From an uncultured SAR116 cluster alpha proteobacterium (GTDB lineage Bacteria > Pseudomonadota > Alphaproteobacteria > Puniceispirillales > Marisalimonadaceae): a DNA stretch of 59,202 bases. The notes under the pieces are model-generated. The model saw only the letters and a list, made by a program, of their open reading frames with translations. It had not been told where the DNA came from and did no database searches. The position numbers and the translations under genes were made by a program. The first letter of the stretch is position 1; each line of letters opens with the position of its first letter. Where the stretch lies: contig CACMZO010000004.1 of assembly GCA_902618195.1 (NCBI GenBank), forward strand, positions 1-59,202, in the 5' to 3' direction. Below are positions 1-8,656 of this stretch, one piece after another.

Positions 1-1
1 G

Positions 2-457
2 CTCTTTCAATTTATACTTCTTTTGTTAACACTTTTTTCATGTTCTTCAAATAACGAGGTTGTGACAAAAAAACCTGAACCCGGTTTGTTTAGTAAAGAC
101 TCATCTAAGGGAATTAGCATTGATGATTTTTTAAATAAAGACAGTCAATCAGAAAAATTCTATGTAAATTCTTTTTTATGGAGAGCTAGTCTAGACGTGT
201 TATCCTTTGCTCCATTTCAATCTACCGATGCTTTTGGAGGAATTATTGTAACGGAATGGTTTAAAAAAAATGATCAACAAATAAAATTAACAGCTTTAAT
301 AAAATCTAGAGATTTAAGGTCAGAAGGCATCAGTATAAAAGCCTATATAAAAAATAAAAAAAATGAAATTTCAGAGGACATAGTACTTTCTCGAAAAATT
401 GAAGACTTAATCCTAACAAAAGCCAGAGTACTTAGAATACAAAATAAATTAAAGTAA
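2..457 (+). CDS. DUF3576 family lipoprotein, 5' end cut by window
   Basis: The frame is open from the first bases, so the true start lies left of the window. The visible N-terminus is a run of Leu, Phe and Ile ending in LFSC, a lipobox, so this is an exported lipoprotein. The segment around NSFLWRASLDVLSFAP, the DAFGGIIVTEWF motif and a later Lys/Arg-rich end match what I know of DUF3576 proteins. These are alphaproteobacterial envelope proteins of unknown function that commonly sit just upstream of leuS, as here with a 14-bp gap. A TTG at position 23 could be read as a start, but it falls inside the signal peptide and is unlikely. Function unknown. Confidence 0.8.
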   Translation, partial: LFQFILLLLTLFSCSSNNEVVTKKPEPGLFSKDSSKGISIDDFLNKDSQSEKFYVNSFLWRASLDVLSFAPFQSTDAFGGIIVTEWFKKNDQQIKLTALIKSRDLRSEGISIKAYIKNKKNEISEDIVLSRKIEDLILTKARVLRIQNKLK

Positions 458-471
458 ATTCTGAGTTTTTT

Positions 472-3021
472 GTGACGAAATATAACCCATCCAAAATCGA
501 AAAAAAATGGCAAAATTTTTGGGAAAATAATAAAACTTTTTCATCTAAGATAGATAAAAATAAAAAGAAATATTATGTTTTAGAAATGTTTCCATATCCT
601 TCAGGCGACATCCATATGGGTCATGTTAGAAATTATACACTTGGAGATCTTGTGGCAAGATATAAAAGAGCAAAAGGATATAACGTTTTACACCCAATGG
701 GTTGGGATTCTTTTGGATTACCCGCTGAAAATGCTGCAATTTCAAATAATGTTCATCCTAAATCTTGGACAGAAAAAAATATCAAAAATATGAAAACTCA
801 ATTAAATAAAATGGGGTTATCATATGATTGGAGTAAAGAACTCTCAACATGTAATTCTGAATACTACAAGCATGAACAAAAAATTTTTATAGAATTTTAT
901 AAAAAAGGTTTGGCTTATCAAAAAGAAACAATTGTAAATTGGGATCCTATAGAAGAAACTGTCCTTGCTAACGAGCAAGTAATTGACGGTAGGGGTTGGC
1001 GTTCTGATGCTATAATTGAAAAAAAGAAAATGAAAGGTTGGTTTCTAAAAATTACAGATTTTGCTGAGGAACTTTTAGAAGATTTAAACTCTCTTAAAAA
1101 TTGGCCAGAAAAAGTAAAATTAATGCAAAAAAACTGGATAGGGAAAAGTTTTGGAGCATATATAGATTTTCATATAAAAAAAATAAATGACAAAATTACA
1201 GTTTTCTCAACTAGACCAGATACTTTATTCGGCGCTTCCTTTATTGCTTTATCACCTGAGCATAAATTAGTGGATAAACTAAAAAAAGATTATCCAGAGA
1301 TAAATAAGGAACTTAACAAATTAAAGTTAAAAAATACTAATGGAGAAAACATTGATAAAATTGAGAAAATTGGTATTAAAATACCTTTTAAAGCATCACA
1401 TCCGTTTTTAAAAAATAAGCTTATTCCAATATTTATTGCTAATTTTGTTCTAGTTGATTATGGGACTGGAGCAGTTTTTGGATGCCCTGCACATGATCAA
1501 AGAGATTTTGATTTTGCGAATAAATATGATCTTGAAATTATTGAGGTTGTAAGCAGTGAAAAAAATAAAATAAGAAAAAATAAATTAGAAAACGCTTATA
1601 CTGGTGATGGTTACTTAGTGAATTCAGATTTTTTAAATGGTCTTACTGTTGAAGAAGCAAAAGAAGTTTCTATTAAAAAGTTAGAAAAATTAAAATTAGG
1701 TTCAAGAACTACTAATTACAGATTAAGAGACTGGGGGGTATCTAGACAAAGATATTGGGGTTGTCCAATACCAATCATTCACTGTGATAAATGTGGGCCA
1801 CAAACTGTACCTGAAAAAGATTTACCAGTAAAACTCCCAGAAAAAATTGACTTGCAAAAATCTGGAAATCCTCTTTTAAATCAATCTGATTGGATTAATG
1901 TTAAATGTCCTAAATGTTTACAAAGCGCAAAGAGAGAAACTGATACTTTTGATACTTTCTTTGAATCTAGTTGGTATTTTGCAAGATTTACAGACCCTAA
2001 TTTTAATGATGCGATTAATAAAAATAATGCTGATTATTGGTTACCTGTTGATCAATATATTGGAGGAATAGAGCATGCTGTATTACATCTTCTATATTCA
2101 AGATTTTTTATAAAAGCAATGAATAAGTTAGATTTAATCAATCTTAAAGAGCCTTTTAAATCTCTACAAACACAAGGAATGGTTTGTCACCAAACTTATA
2201 AAAATAGTAGTAATGAATGGGTGTTTCCAAAAGATGTCATAAAACTAAATGATAAATTTTTTTCAATTGATAAAAAGGATCAAATAACAGCTGGCAGAAT
2301 AGAAAAAATGAGTAAATCCAAAAAAAACGTTATTGATCCTAATACTATCGTTGATACATTTGGATCAGACACTGCAAGATTTTTTATCTTATCTGACTCT
2401 CCACCACAAAGAGATATGGAGTGGACAGATGAAGGTGTTGAGGGAGCTTCAAGATTTTTAAATAAAGTTTGGCAATTAATAAGTGATGATGACTATAAGG
2501 ATATTCCATATCAAAAATTAAAACACAATAATGAAAACGATTTTAATATTTTTTTATGTACTTACAAAACAATTAAAAATGTCACTCAAGCAATTGACGA
2601 TTTTCATTTTAATATAGCTATTGCAAATATTAGAACTTTATTCAATGAACTTACTTTTTATAAAAATCAAACAAGTAATAATAAAATTATTTTAAAATTT
2701 TGTATTTCTAATTTCCTTATTTTATTAAATCCAATATGTCCTCATATATGTGAAGAAGCATGGGAAATTTTAGGAAATAGAAAATCTATATCAGATTCAC
2801 CTTGGCCTAAAGTTGATTTAGAATATTTAAATGAAAATTATATTATACTTCCAATTCAAATTAACGGCAAAAGAAGAGGTGAAATAAAAATATCTAAATC
2901 TTTAAATAGTAAAGAAGTTGAAAATTTGGCATTGAGCCATCAAAACATAATCAAATTTTTAACTAAAACACCAAAAAAAATTATTTATATTCCAAACAAA
3001 ATTATTAATATTGTTATATGA
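472..3021 (+). CDS. leuS: Leucyl-tRNA synthetase
   Basis: Cytoplasmic class I aminoacyl-tRNA synthetase that charges tRNA-Leu. At 849 residues it has the normal bacterial length. The HIGH-type signature is HMGH at residues 48-51 after FPYPSGD. KMSKSKK lies near residue 612. The CP1 editing domain is present, with GTGAVFGCPAHDQRD around residues 330-350, and CDKC and CPKC zinc-type pairs follow. The C-terminal anticodon-binding domain ends in the usual short ILPIQINGKRRGEI region. The start is GTG at 472. The stop codon overlaps the lptE start as ATGA, so the genes are probably one transcript with lptE and holA, as in many Proteobacteria. Confidence 0.97.
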   Translation: MTKYNPSKIEKKWQNFWENNKTFSSKIDKNKKKYYVLEMFPYPSGDIHMGHVRNYTLGDLVARYKRAKGYNVLHPMGWDSFGLPAENAAISNNVHPKSWTEKNIKNMKTQLNKMGLSYDWSKELSTCNSEYYKHEQKIFIEFYKKGLAYQKETIVNWDPIEETVLANEQVIDGRGWRSDAIIEKKKMKGWFLKITDFAEELLEDLNSLKNWPEKVKLMQKNWIGKSFGAYIDFHIKKINDKITVFSTRPDTLFGASFIALSPEHKLVDKLKKDYPEINKELNKLKLKNTNGENIDKIEKIGIKIPFKASHPFLKNKLIPIFIANFVLVDYGTGAVFGCPAHDQRDFDFANKYDLEIIEVVSSEKNKIRKNKLENAYTGDGYLVNSDFLNGLTVEEAKEVSIKKLEKLKLGSRTTNYRLRDWGVSRQRYWGCPIPIIHCDKCGPQTVPEKDLPVKLPEKIDLQKSGNPLLNQSDWINVKCPKCLQSAKRETDTFDTFFESSWYFARFTDPNFNDAINKNNADYWLPVDQYIGGIEHAVLHLLYSRFFIKAMNKLDLINLKEPFKSLQTQGMVCHQTYKNSSNEWVFPKDVIKLNDKFFSIDKKDQITAGRIEKMSKSKKNVIDPNTIVDTFGSDTARFFILSDSPPQRDMEWTDEGVEGASRFLNKVWQLISDDDYKDIPYQKLKHNNENDFNIFLCTYKTIKNVTQAIDDFHFNIAIANIRTLFNELTFYKNQTSNNKIILKFCISNFLILLNPICPHICEEAWEILGNRKSISDSPWPKVDLEYLNENYIILPIQINGKRRGEIKISKSLNSKEVENLALSHQNIIKFLTKTPKKIIYIPNKIINIVI

Positions 3022-3482
3022 AAGTTATTTTATTAATTTCTGTTGCATTGTTATTTTTTGGATGTAGTAACGCAAACAATGTAACTAAAAGTCCACCATT
3101 AGTTAATCTTGTCGTCCAGGAAGATAAGTACTCATTAATATTAAAGCATCAATTTTATAATAACTTTAAAACTTATGATAAAAATTTAGCTAAGCTTATT
3201 GTAGAATCAAATTTATCATTCAGCACAAATGATGCTCTTTCAAATAATGGTAATAATAAACTGAATATAATAAAAGGAACTGTTGATTTCAAAATATTTA
3301 ATAAAATAAATTCGAAAATTATTAAAACAGGCAGTATTTCAAGCTCTGTAAATACTGGAAGTGTTTCGTCATTATATGGTGTTGATGAAAATAACAATTT
3401 TGCAAAAGAAAGAATAGCGAAGTATTTAGCTTCTAAATTATATAGAAAAATCTTATTGAATACTTATACTAGTGAAAATTAA
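3018..3482 (+). CDS. lptE: LPS-assembly lipoprotein LptE (putative)
   Basis: Predicted outer-membrane lipoprotein that plugs LptD and delivers lipopolysaccharide to the cell surface. The signal peptide MKVILLISVALLFFGC ends in a lipobox with Cys16. The 154-residue product is short but shows the LptE pattern: an early beta segment, a central Ser/Asn-rich region and a C-terminal helix (NNFAKERIAKYLASKLYRKIL). Sequence identity to LptE is weak in this family, so the call leans on position. It lies between leuS and holA, overlapping leuS by 4 nt and holA by 11 nt, the same leuS-lptE-holA order as in enteric bacteria and other alphaproteobacteria. Confidence 0.82.
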   Translation: MKVILLISVALLFFGCSNANNVTKSPPLVNLVVQEDKYSLILKHQFYNNFKTYDKNLAKLIVESNLSFSTNDALSNNGNNKLNIIKGTVDFKIFNKINSKIIKTGSISSSVNTGSVSSLYGVDENNNFAKERIAKYLASKLYRKILLNTYTSEN

Positions 3483-4509
3483 TCCATTAAATAAAGACAT
3501 ATTTTCAAATAAGATTGATGACTCCTTCAATATTTTTTATATATTTGGAAATAATCTTGGCTTGATTGACATTTGTTATTATAAATTAAAAAAAAATTTA
3601 GAAGTTGATTTAGATAATCCATTCATAACAAATTATTTTGATGAAGATAAATTATTAAATAATACTGAAGATTTTTTTGATGAATTAAATTCAATTTCTG
3701 TATTTGGTTCAAAAAAAACGATAATAGTTGATATTAGACAAGGTAATAAAAAAAACGATATCACCAAAATATTTACTGAATTTAACTTTTCAGAAATTAG
3801 GGAAATTCAATTAATAATTATAAGCTACTTATTTAAACAATCTGATGTTTTATCCAAAAAATTAATAAACAGCAAAAATGCAATTTGTTTTACTTGTTAT
3901 GAAGAGAATGAAGATGACATAAAAAATAACTTAAAGAAACAATTGATAAATATTAATTTAAACTTAAATGAACCACAATTGCATGAATTAACAAATAAAT
4001 TTTCAAAAGATTCTAAAATAATTCAAAATACTTTTGAAAAGATCAGACTTCAAAATAAAAGTGGGCATATGAGTTTTGATCAATTACTACATCTTATTGA
4101 TGATAATAATGATGAAACCATTTTCGAAATGATTAATAAATTAATGATAGGAAATTACTACGAATCTATAAATTTATTAACAAATTTTGAAAGTATTAAT
4201 TTTTCCAGTAGTTACATACTATTTTTAATAAAGTCTAAATTTAAATTGTTACAAAACTGCATAAACATGAGAGAGAAAGGTCTAACAAAAAGTGAAATAG
4301 TAAATAACAAAACATTAAATATTTTTTACAAAGAACATTCTCTTTTTTTTAAAATGTTAGATTTATGGACTTTAGGTAATGTTGATGAATGTTTGTATTA
4401 TTTATTTAAAACAGAATTAAATTGTAAATCAAAAAAAGAATATGAGTATATTTATTTAAATCAATTATTTTTATATATATATTTTAAAATAAAAATTAAA
4501 CCTAATTAA
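3472..4509 (+). CDS. holA: DNA polymerase III subunit delta
   Basis: Clamp-loader subunit that opens the beta sliding clamp. The 345-residue length fits HolA. The N-terminal region has the delta pattern (YIFGNNLGLIDICYYKLKK, then a FDELNSISVFGSKKTIIVDIRQ strand-turn), followed by an AAA+-like middle without a Walker A motif and an all-helical C-terminal collar domain. Delta does not bind ATP, so a missing P-loop is expected. It starts with GTG at 3472 inside the lptE end. Its stop codon slightly overlaps the restored tail of parB on the other strand. The sequence is divergent, but length and operon position make the call firm. Confidence 0.88.
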   Translation: MKINPLNKDIFSNKIDDSFNIFYIFGNNLGLIDICYYKLKKNLEVDLDNPFITNYFDEDKLLNNTEDFFDELNSISVFGSKKTIIVDIRQGNKKNDITKIFTEFNFSEIREIQLIIISYLFKQSDVLSKKLINSKNAICFTCYEENEDDIKNNLKKQLININLNLNEPQLHELTNKFSKDSKIIQNTFEKIRLQNKSGHMSFDQLLHLIDDNNDETIFEMINKLMIGNYYESINLLTNFESINFSSSYILFLIKSKFKLLQNCINMREKGLTKSEIVNNKTLNIFYKEHSLFFKMLDLWTLGNVDECLYYLFKTELNCKSKKEYEYIYLNQLFLYIYFKIKIKPN

Positions 4510-4577
4510 ATTTTTGCATGATAAACTCTAATTGATCTAAATTTTTAAAACTAATTGTTAAGGATCCATTTTTTTTT
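4502..4577 (-). other. Out-of-frame ParB C-terminal tail
   Basis: Read leftward from the nine-A run with one A removed, this stretch encodes N-G-SLTISFKNLDQLEFIMQKF-N and a TAG at 4504-4502. It matches the conserved ParB C-terminal dimerisation segment (G-x-I-x-I-x-F/Y-x-s-L-D-x-L). The tail has kept a meaningful sequence despite being out of frame with the annotated ParB body, so it is either recent, artefactual or still translated. Its stop overlaps the holA stop by 8 nt on the opposite strand. Confidence 0.85.
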
Positions 4578-5366
4578 CTCTTTATTAAATACAATCTTTG
4601 TTTTGAGACCAATTTTATTAGATAATTCATTCTCAATATCTAAATATTTATGAAGGTCAGAAGTGTTTTTAGATTTCTTCGGTCTTTTAAATAGTCTTTC
4701 AACTTCTCTAACTGATAAACCTTTTTTGATTATATTTCTTGCTACTTCTAATGAATTATCACTATTTATAATAGCTCTTGCATGGCCAACAGAAATTTTT
4801 CCATCAACAATAAAAGATTTAATTTCATCAGGTAATGTAAGTAATCTTAAAAAATTAGTTATGTAAGGTCTTGACTTACTGAAAATCTTAGCAACTTTTT
4901 CTTGTGTATAATTATAATTATTAATTAATTCCTCATAACCTTTTGCCTCTTCTATGGGATTTAGGTCCGATCTTTCTAAATTTTCTAATAAAGATATTTC
5001 TACAATTTTATCTGATGACAAATCATCTCTTAAAATAATTGGAACTTCGTGTATATTTGCTAATTGTGCAGCTCTCCAACGACGTTCTCCAGCTACAATT
5101 TGGTATTTACCTTTATCTTTTTTGTCAGAAACTACAACTATAGGTTGAAATATTCCATTATTTTTTATAGATTGTGAAAGGCTATGTAGTTCACTTTGAT
5201 CAAAATTTTTTCGGACCTGCCATGGACCTGCTGACAAGTATTCAATTGGTATCACACTCAAATTGTTTTGTGTATTTAAACTAGATAAGTTTTCAACATT
5301 TAAATTTTCTCCCAATAAACTTGATAATCCTCTTCCTAATGGTTTTTTTTTACTAGATTTAGCCAT
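4551..5366 (-). CDS. parB: Chromosome partitioning protein ParB, C-terminus frameshifted
   Basis: CTPase DNA-binding protein that loads at parS and spreads to form the centromere complex with ParA. The 271-residue frame has the N-terminal KPLGRGLSSLLG segment, the GIFQPIVV and AGERRWRAAQ motifs of the CTP-binding domain, LLENLERSDLNPIEEAKGY, and a helix-turn-helix (QEKVAKIFSKSRPYITNFLRLL). The end is abnormal: after GLKTKIVFNKEKKK it reads WILNN and stops. The standard dimerisation tail, SLTISFKNLDQLEFIMQKF, is present in the next frame down to 4502, separated only by a nine-A run (4569-4577). Removing one A gives a normal 287-residue ParB. This could be a sequencing error, a mutation, or slippage-rescued expression. 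Starts inside the parA end (8-nt overlap). Confidence 0.95.
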   Translation of the reverse strand: MAKSSKKKPLGRGLSSLLGENLNVENLSSLNTQNNLSVIPIEYLSAGPWQVRKNFDQSELHSLSQSIKNNGIFQPIVVVSDKKDKGKYQIVAGERRWRAAQLANIHEVPIILRDDLSSDKIVEISLLENLERSDLNPIEEAKGYEELINNYNYTQEKVAKIFSKSRPYITNFLRLLTLPDEIKSFIVDGKISVGHARAIINSDNSLEVARNIIKKGLSVREVERLFKRPKKSKNTSDLHKYLDIENELSNKIGLKTKIVFNKEKKKWILNN

Positions 5367-6147
5367 TTAACTTGTTCTCCTGATTAATTATTTCTGCTGC
5401 AAGCGATGCATAAGCCTGAGAACCTGAACATGAAATATCATACATTAAGATTGGCATCCCATGGCTAGGAGCTTCAGATATTTTTACATTTCTAGGAATA
5501 ATAGTTTTATAAACCTTTTCTTTAAAAAAATTTTTTACGTCACATGCTACCAATTCAGATATCTTATTTCTTTTATCATACATTGTTAAAACTATACCTT
5601 GTAAAGTTAACAAATTGTTATAATTGTTTCTGATTTGATTAACTGTTTTCATTAATTGTGTTAGACCCTCTAAAGCATAAAACTCAACCTGCAAAGGTAC
5701 TAATAGATTTCTACATGCTACTAATGCATTTAGAGTTAAAAGACCTAAAGATGGAGGACAATCAATTAAAATATAATCAAAAGGTGTATTTATTTTTTCA
5801 ATTTCTTTTTTTAATCTTTCTTCTCTTTTTTCTATATTAACAAATTCTTGTTCTATTACAGCTAGATCCATAGAAGTTGGAATTATACATAAATTAGGAA
5901 TTTGAGTTTTAACAATTACTTTGTTAATTGAAATATCGCCTCTAATTAAATCGTAAAAACCGTTTTTTAGAACTGTTTTATCTAAACCCAAACCAGTACT
6001 AGCATTTCCTTGAGGATCTGAATCAATAATTAAGACTTTTTTATTACATGCAGCCATTGCAGTAGCAAGATTAATAACAGTTGTCGTCTTTCCAACCCCC
6101 CCTTTTTGATTAGCTATTGCAATAATATTAGTATTAGTTAAAGTCAT
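5359..6147 (-). CDS. parA: Chromosome partitioning ATPase ParA
   Basis: Deviant Walker ATPase that moves ParB-parS complexes and so segregates replication origins. The 262-residue length is typical of chromosomal ParA/Soj. The deviant Walker A motif KGGVGKTT lies at residues 15-22, DSDPQGNASTGLG follows at about 43-55, and IDCPPSLGLLTLNAL provides Walker B. EAPSHGMPILMYD lies near the C-terminus. It lacks the long N-terminal HTH extension of plasmid type Ia ParA. It overlaps rsmG by 4 nt upstream and parB by 8 nt downstream, so the three are almost certainly co-transcribed. Confidence 0.97.
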   Translation of the reverse strand: MTLTNTNIIAIANQKGGVGKTTTVINLATAMAACNKKVLIIDSDPQGNASTGLGLDKTVLKNGFYDLIRGDISINKVIVKTQIPNLCIIPTSMDLAVIEQEFVNIEKREERLKKEIEKINTPFDYILIDCPPSLGLLTLNALVACRNLLVPLQVEFYALEGLTQLMKTVNQIRNNYNNLLTLQGIVLTMYDKRNKISELVACDVKNFFKEKVYKTIIPRNVKISEAPSHGMPILMYDISCSGSQAYASLAAEIINQENKLNG

Positions 6148-6791
6148 AAAATACTTTTACTATACAACAAAATTCTACTTTCTGCACTTGTAATAGAAGG
6201 AAAAGTTTGAAATTTTATTTTTAAATTTTCAGGTATATCATTTAATTCCTCCTTAAAGGTTTTTCCTTTTAAAAACAATAGGTTAGGGAGATTTTTGATA
6301 GCCTCTTTCTTAGAATTTATTTTTTTTGATTTAAGCATATGATCAATAGAAAAAAGCAGTAAATTTTTTGTAGATGTTAAAGCCCTTGATACAATTAAGG
6401 ATGGATCCAAAAATTCTAAGTTTTCAATTCTTGAATTAACAATATTAAAATTACTATTGGTTTCTTTTTTTAATTTTGTTAAAAAATTACATTTCTTTTT
6501 GTTTGATTCTACTAAAAAAATTTTTGAAGCACCTAAAATTGATAAAACAGCTCCTGGGAACCCGGCACCAGCGCCAAGATCAATTTTATTGCCATTTAAA
6601 TTCTTACAAAAAATATATAATTGAGCAGAATCTAAAAAGTGACGTGTTTCTGCGTCTTCCAATGAATTGTTGCTAACTAAATTCATTTTTTTTTGCCAAA
6701 TATTTAAAAGATCAAAATATATAACTAGCTTTTCTAATGTTTCATGTGAAACATTAATATATTTTTTTAATCTAGAAAACTTTTCGTTCAT
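6144..6791 (-). CDS. rsmG: 16S rRNA (guanine-N7) methyltransferase RsmG
   Basis: SAM-dependent enzyme that methylates N7 of the guanine at the 530 loop of 16S rRNA (G527 in E. coli numbering). The SAM-binding loop DLGAGAGFPG is at residues 71-80, preceded by the typical RHFLDSAQL segment and an N-terminal helix bundle containing LNIWQKKMNLVS. The C-terminal part has VSRALTSTKNLL (family: SRAxxxL). 215 residues is normal length. Start and mnmG stop share one nucleotide (TAATG). The coding region also holds a parS-like site at 6738-6753. Confidence 0.95.
   Translation of the reverse strand: MNEKFSRLKKYINVSHETLEKLVIYFDLLNIWQKKMNLVSNNSLEDAETRHFLDSAQLYIFCKNLNGNKIDLGAGAGFPGAVLSILGASKIFLVESNKKKCNFLTKLKKETNSNFNIVNSRIENLEFLDPSLIVSRALTSTKNLLLFSIDHMLKSKKINSKKEAIKNLPNLLFLKGKTFKEELNDIPENLKIKFQTFPSITSAESRILLYSKSIL
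6738..6753. promoter_or_regulatory. parS-like site within rsmG
   Basis: The 16 bases TGTTTCATGTGAAACA match the near-universal bacterial parS palindrome (TGTTTCACGTGAAACA) at 15 of 16 positions; only a central C is changed to T. It is inside the 5' part of rsmG, about 600 bp from the parA start and about 6 kb from the predicted origin. It is likely a ParB loading site. The central CG is part of the core contacted by ParB, so binding may be weaker than at the 9978 site. Confidence 0.7.
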
Positions 6792-8656
6792 TAAGCTGAT
6801 TTAGTTTTTTTATTTTTAATGTGATATAGCAGTAAAAAAACAGCAGATGACGTAAAGCCTGGCAATAGTGAAGCTTGCCTGATCGTTTCAGGCTTATGTT
6901 GATTTAAAATTTCAATAGATTCATTTGATAATCCTTTAATTTGTTTATAGTTTATCTCTTTAGGTATTGATGTTTGTTGTTCTAATTCAAATTGCTTAAT
7001 ATCATTAAGCTGACGTTTTACGTAAATATCGTATTTAATATCTATTTCGATTTGATTTATACAATCAATTGAGAATTCATTTTTTGTTTCAAAATTTGTA
7101 ATTATTTTCTTTAACGAGACTTTGTTTCCGGAAATTAAGTTATGAACTGAGGGTATGTTCCCATTTTTTAAAGGTTTTATACCTAATTTTTTTAATTGGT
7201 CACTATTTAATTTCAATTTCGTTATATATTTTCTTAAGTCTTTTAAAGATTTCTTTTTTGTTAACCACGATTTTTTTCTTTTATTACCAACTATTCCAAA
7301 ACTAATTGCTTTATCAGTTAGTCTTTGGTCAGCGTTATCAGATCTTAATAATAACCTATATTCAGCTCTTGAAGTAAACATTCTATAGGGTTCAGGCGCA
7401 CCCCGAGTAACTAAATCGTCTATCATGACACCAATGTAACTTTCTGTTCTATTTAATAAAAATTTTAGATTAAAATTTTTAGCTTTTAACGCACTATTTA
7501 CGCCTGCAACTAAGCCTTGTGCTGCTGCTTCTTCATAACCCGTTGTTCCATTTATTTGTCCAGCAAAAAATAAGTTTTTTACCTTCTTTGACTCTAAAGT
7601 ATATTTTAAACACCTAGGATCAATATAATCATATTCAACGGCATAACCATACTCTTGTATTTTTACATTTTTTAAACCTGGTATAGTTTTAATAAATTTC
7701 TCCTGAATTTCTTTTGGTAAACTTGTTGAAATCCCATTAGGATATATTAAATCACTATCTAATCCCTCAGGTTCTAAAAAAACCTGATGAGATGTTTTGT
7801 CCTTAAATCTATTGACCTTATCTTCTATACTAGGACAATATCGAGGTCCGTAACCTTTTATAGAACCTGAAAAAACAGGAGATTTTTTTAAATTTTCTTC
7901 AATAATATTATGTGTTTTTTCAGTTGTTCTTGTTATTCCACATTTAATTTGTGGGACTTCAATTTTAGATGTTAAGTATGAGAATGGAACAGGTTTTTGA
8001 TCAGAGGATTGCAATTCAATTAAATTCCAGTCAATTGTATTTTTTAATAGTCTTGGTGGTGTTCCTGTTTTAAGACGACCTACTGGAAACCCAAGATTTC
8101 TTATTTTTTGAGAAAGTTTAGAAGATGATTTGTCGCCTATGCGTCCAGCCTCAAATGATTCATTACCTACAAATATTTTCCCACCAAGAAATGTACCAGT
8201 AGTAATAACTAATGAACTGCAAAAAAATTTTTTATCATTATTTAAAACAACGCCTTTAATTTCTCGATTATCAATTATTAAATCATCAACAAATCCTTCA
8301 ATAACTCTAATTTTTTGTTGATTTAGCAGTATTTCTTGTACACTTTTTTTGTATAAAGTTCTATCAGCCTGAGATCTAGGACCATGAACTGCTGGGCCTT
8401 TAGATCTATTTAACATTCTAAACTGAATACCGGACTGATCTATGGCTCTGCCCATAACACCATCTAATGCATCAATTTCTCTTACTAAGTGACCTTTACC
8501 AAGGCCTCCTATAGCTGGATTACAAGACATTTCACCAATTTGATTTTTTTTCAACGTAATTAATAACACCTTAGCACCAAACCTAGCTATAGCACTAGAA
8601 GCCTCAATTCCAGCATGACCACCACCTATTACTATTACATCAACATTCTTTTCCAT
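6791..8656 (-). CDS. mnmG: tRNA uridine-5-carboxymethylaminomethyl modification enzyme MnmG
   Basis: FAD- and NADH-dependent subunit that works with MnmE to install the cmnm5 group on wobble U34 of certain tRNAs. The FAD-binding motif [10 protein letters not shown] is at residues 12-21. Other family signatures are [55 protein letters not shown]-like [14 protein letters not shown], and [17 protein letters not shown]. 621 residues, full length, with the C-terminal helical domain ending in [17 protein letters not shown]. It abuts mnmE with no gap, so the two partners of one complex are expressed together. Confidence 0.98.
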   Translation of the reverse strand: MEKNVDVIVIGGGHAGIEASSAIARFGAKVLLITLKKNQIGEMSCNPAIGGLGKGHLVREIDALDGVMGRAIDQSGIQFRMLNRSKGPAVHGPRSQADRTLYKKSVQEILLNQQKIRVIEGFVDDLIIDNREIKGVVLNNDKKFFCSSLVITTGTFLGGKIFVGNESFEAGRIGDKSSSKLSQKIRNLGFPVGRLKTGTPPRLLKNTIDWNLIELQSSDQKPVPFSYLTSKIEVPQIKCGITRTTEKTHNIIEENLKKSPVFSGSIKGYGPRYCPSIEDKVNRFKDKTSHQVFLEPEGLDSDLIYPNGISTSLPKEIQEKFIKTIPGLKNVKIQEYGYAVEYDYIDPRCLKYTLESKKVKNLFFAGQINGTTGYEEAAAQGLVAGVNSALKAKNFNLKFLLNRTESYIGVMIDDLVTRGAPEPYRMFTSRAEYRLLLRSDNADQRLTDKAISFGIVGNKRKKSWLTKKKSLKDLRKYITKLKLNSDQLKKLGIKPLKNGNIPSVHNLISGNKVSLKKIITNFETKNEFSIDCINQIEIDIKYDIYVKRQLNDIKQFELEQQTSIPKEINYKQIKGLSNESIEILNQHKPETIRQASLLPGFTSSAVFLLLYHIKNKKTKSA

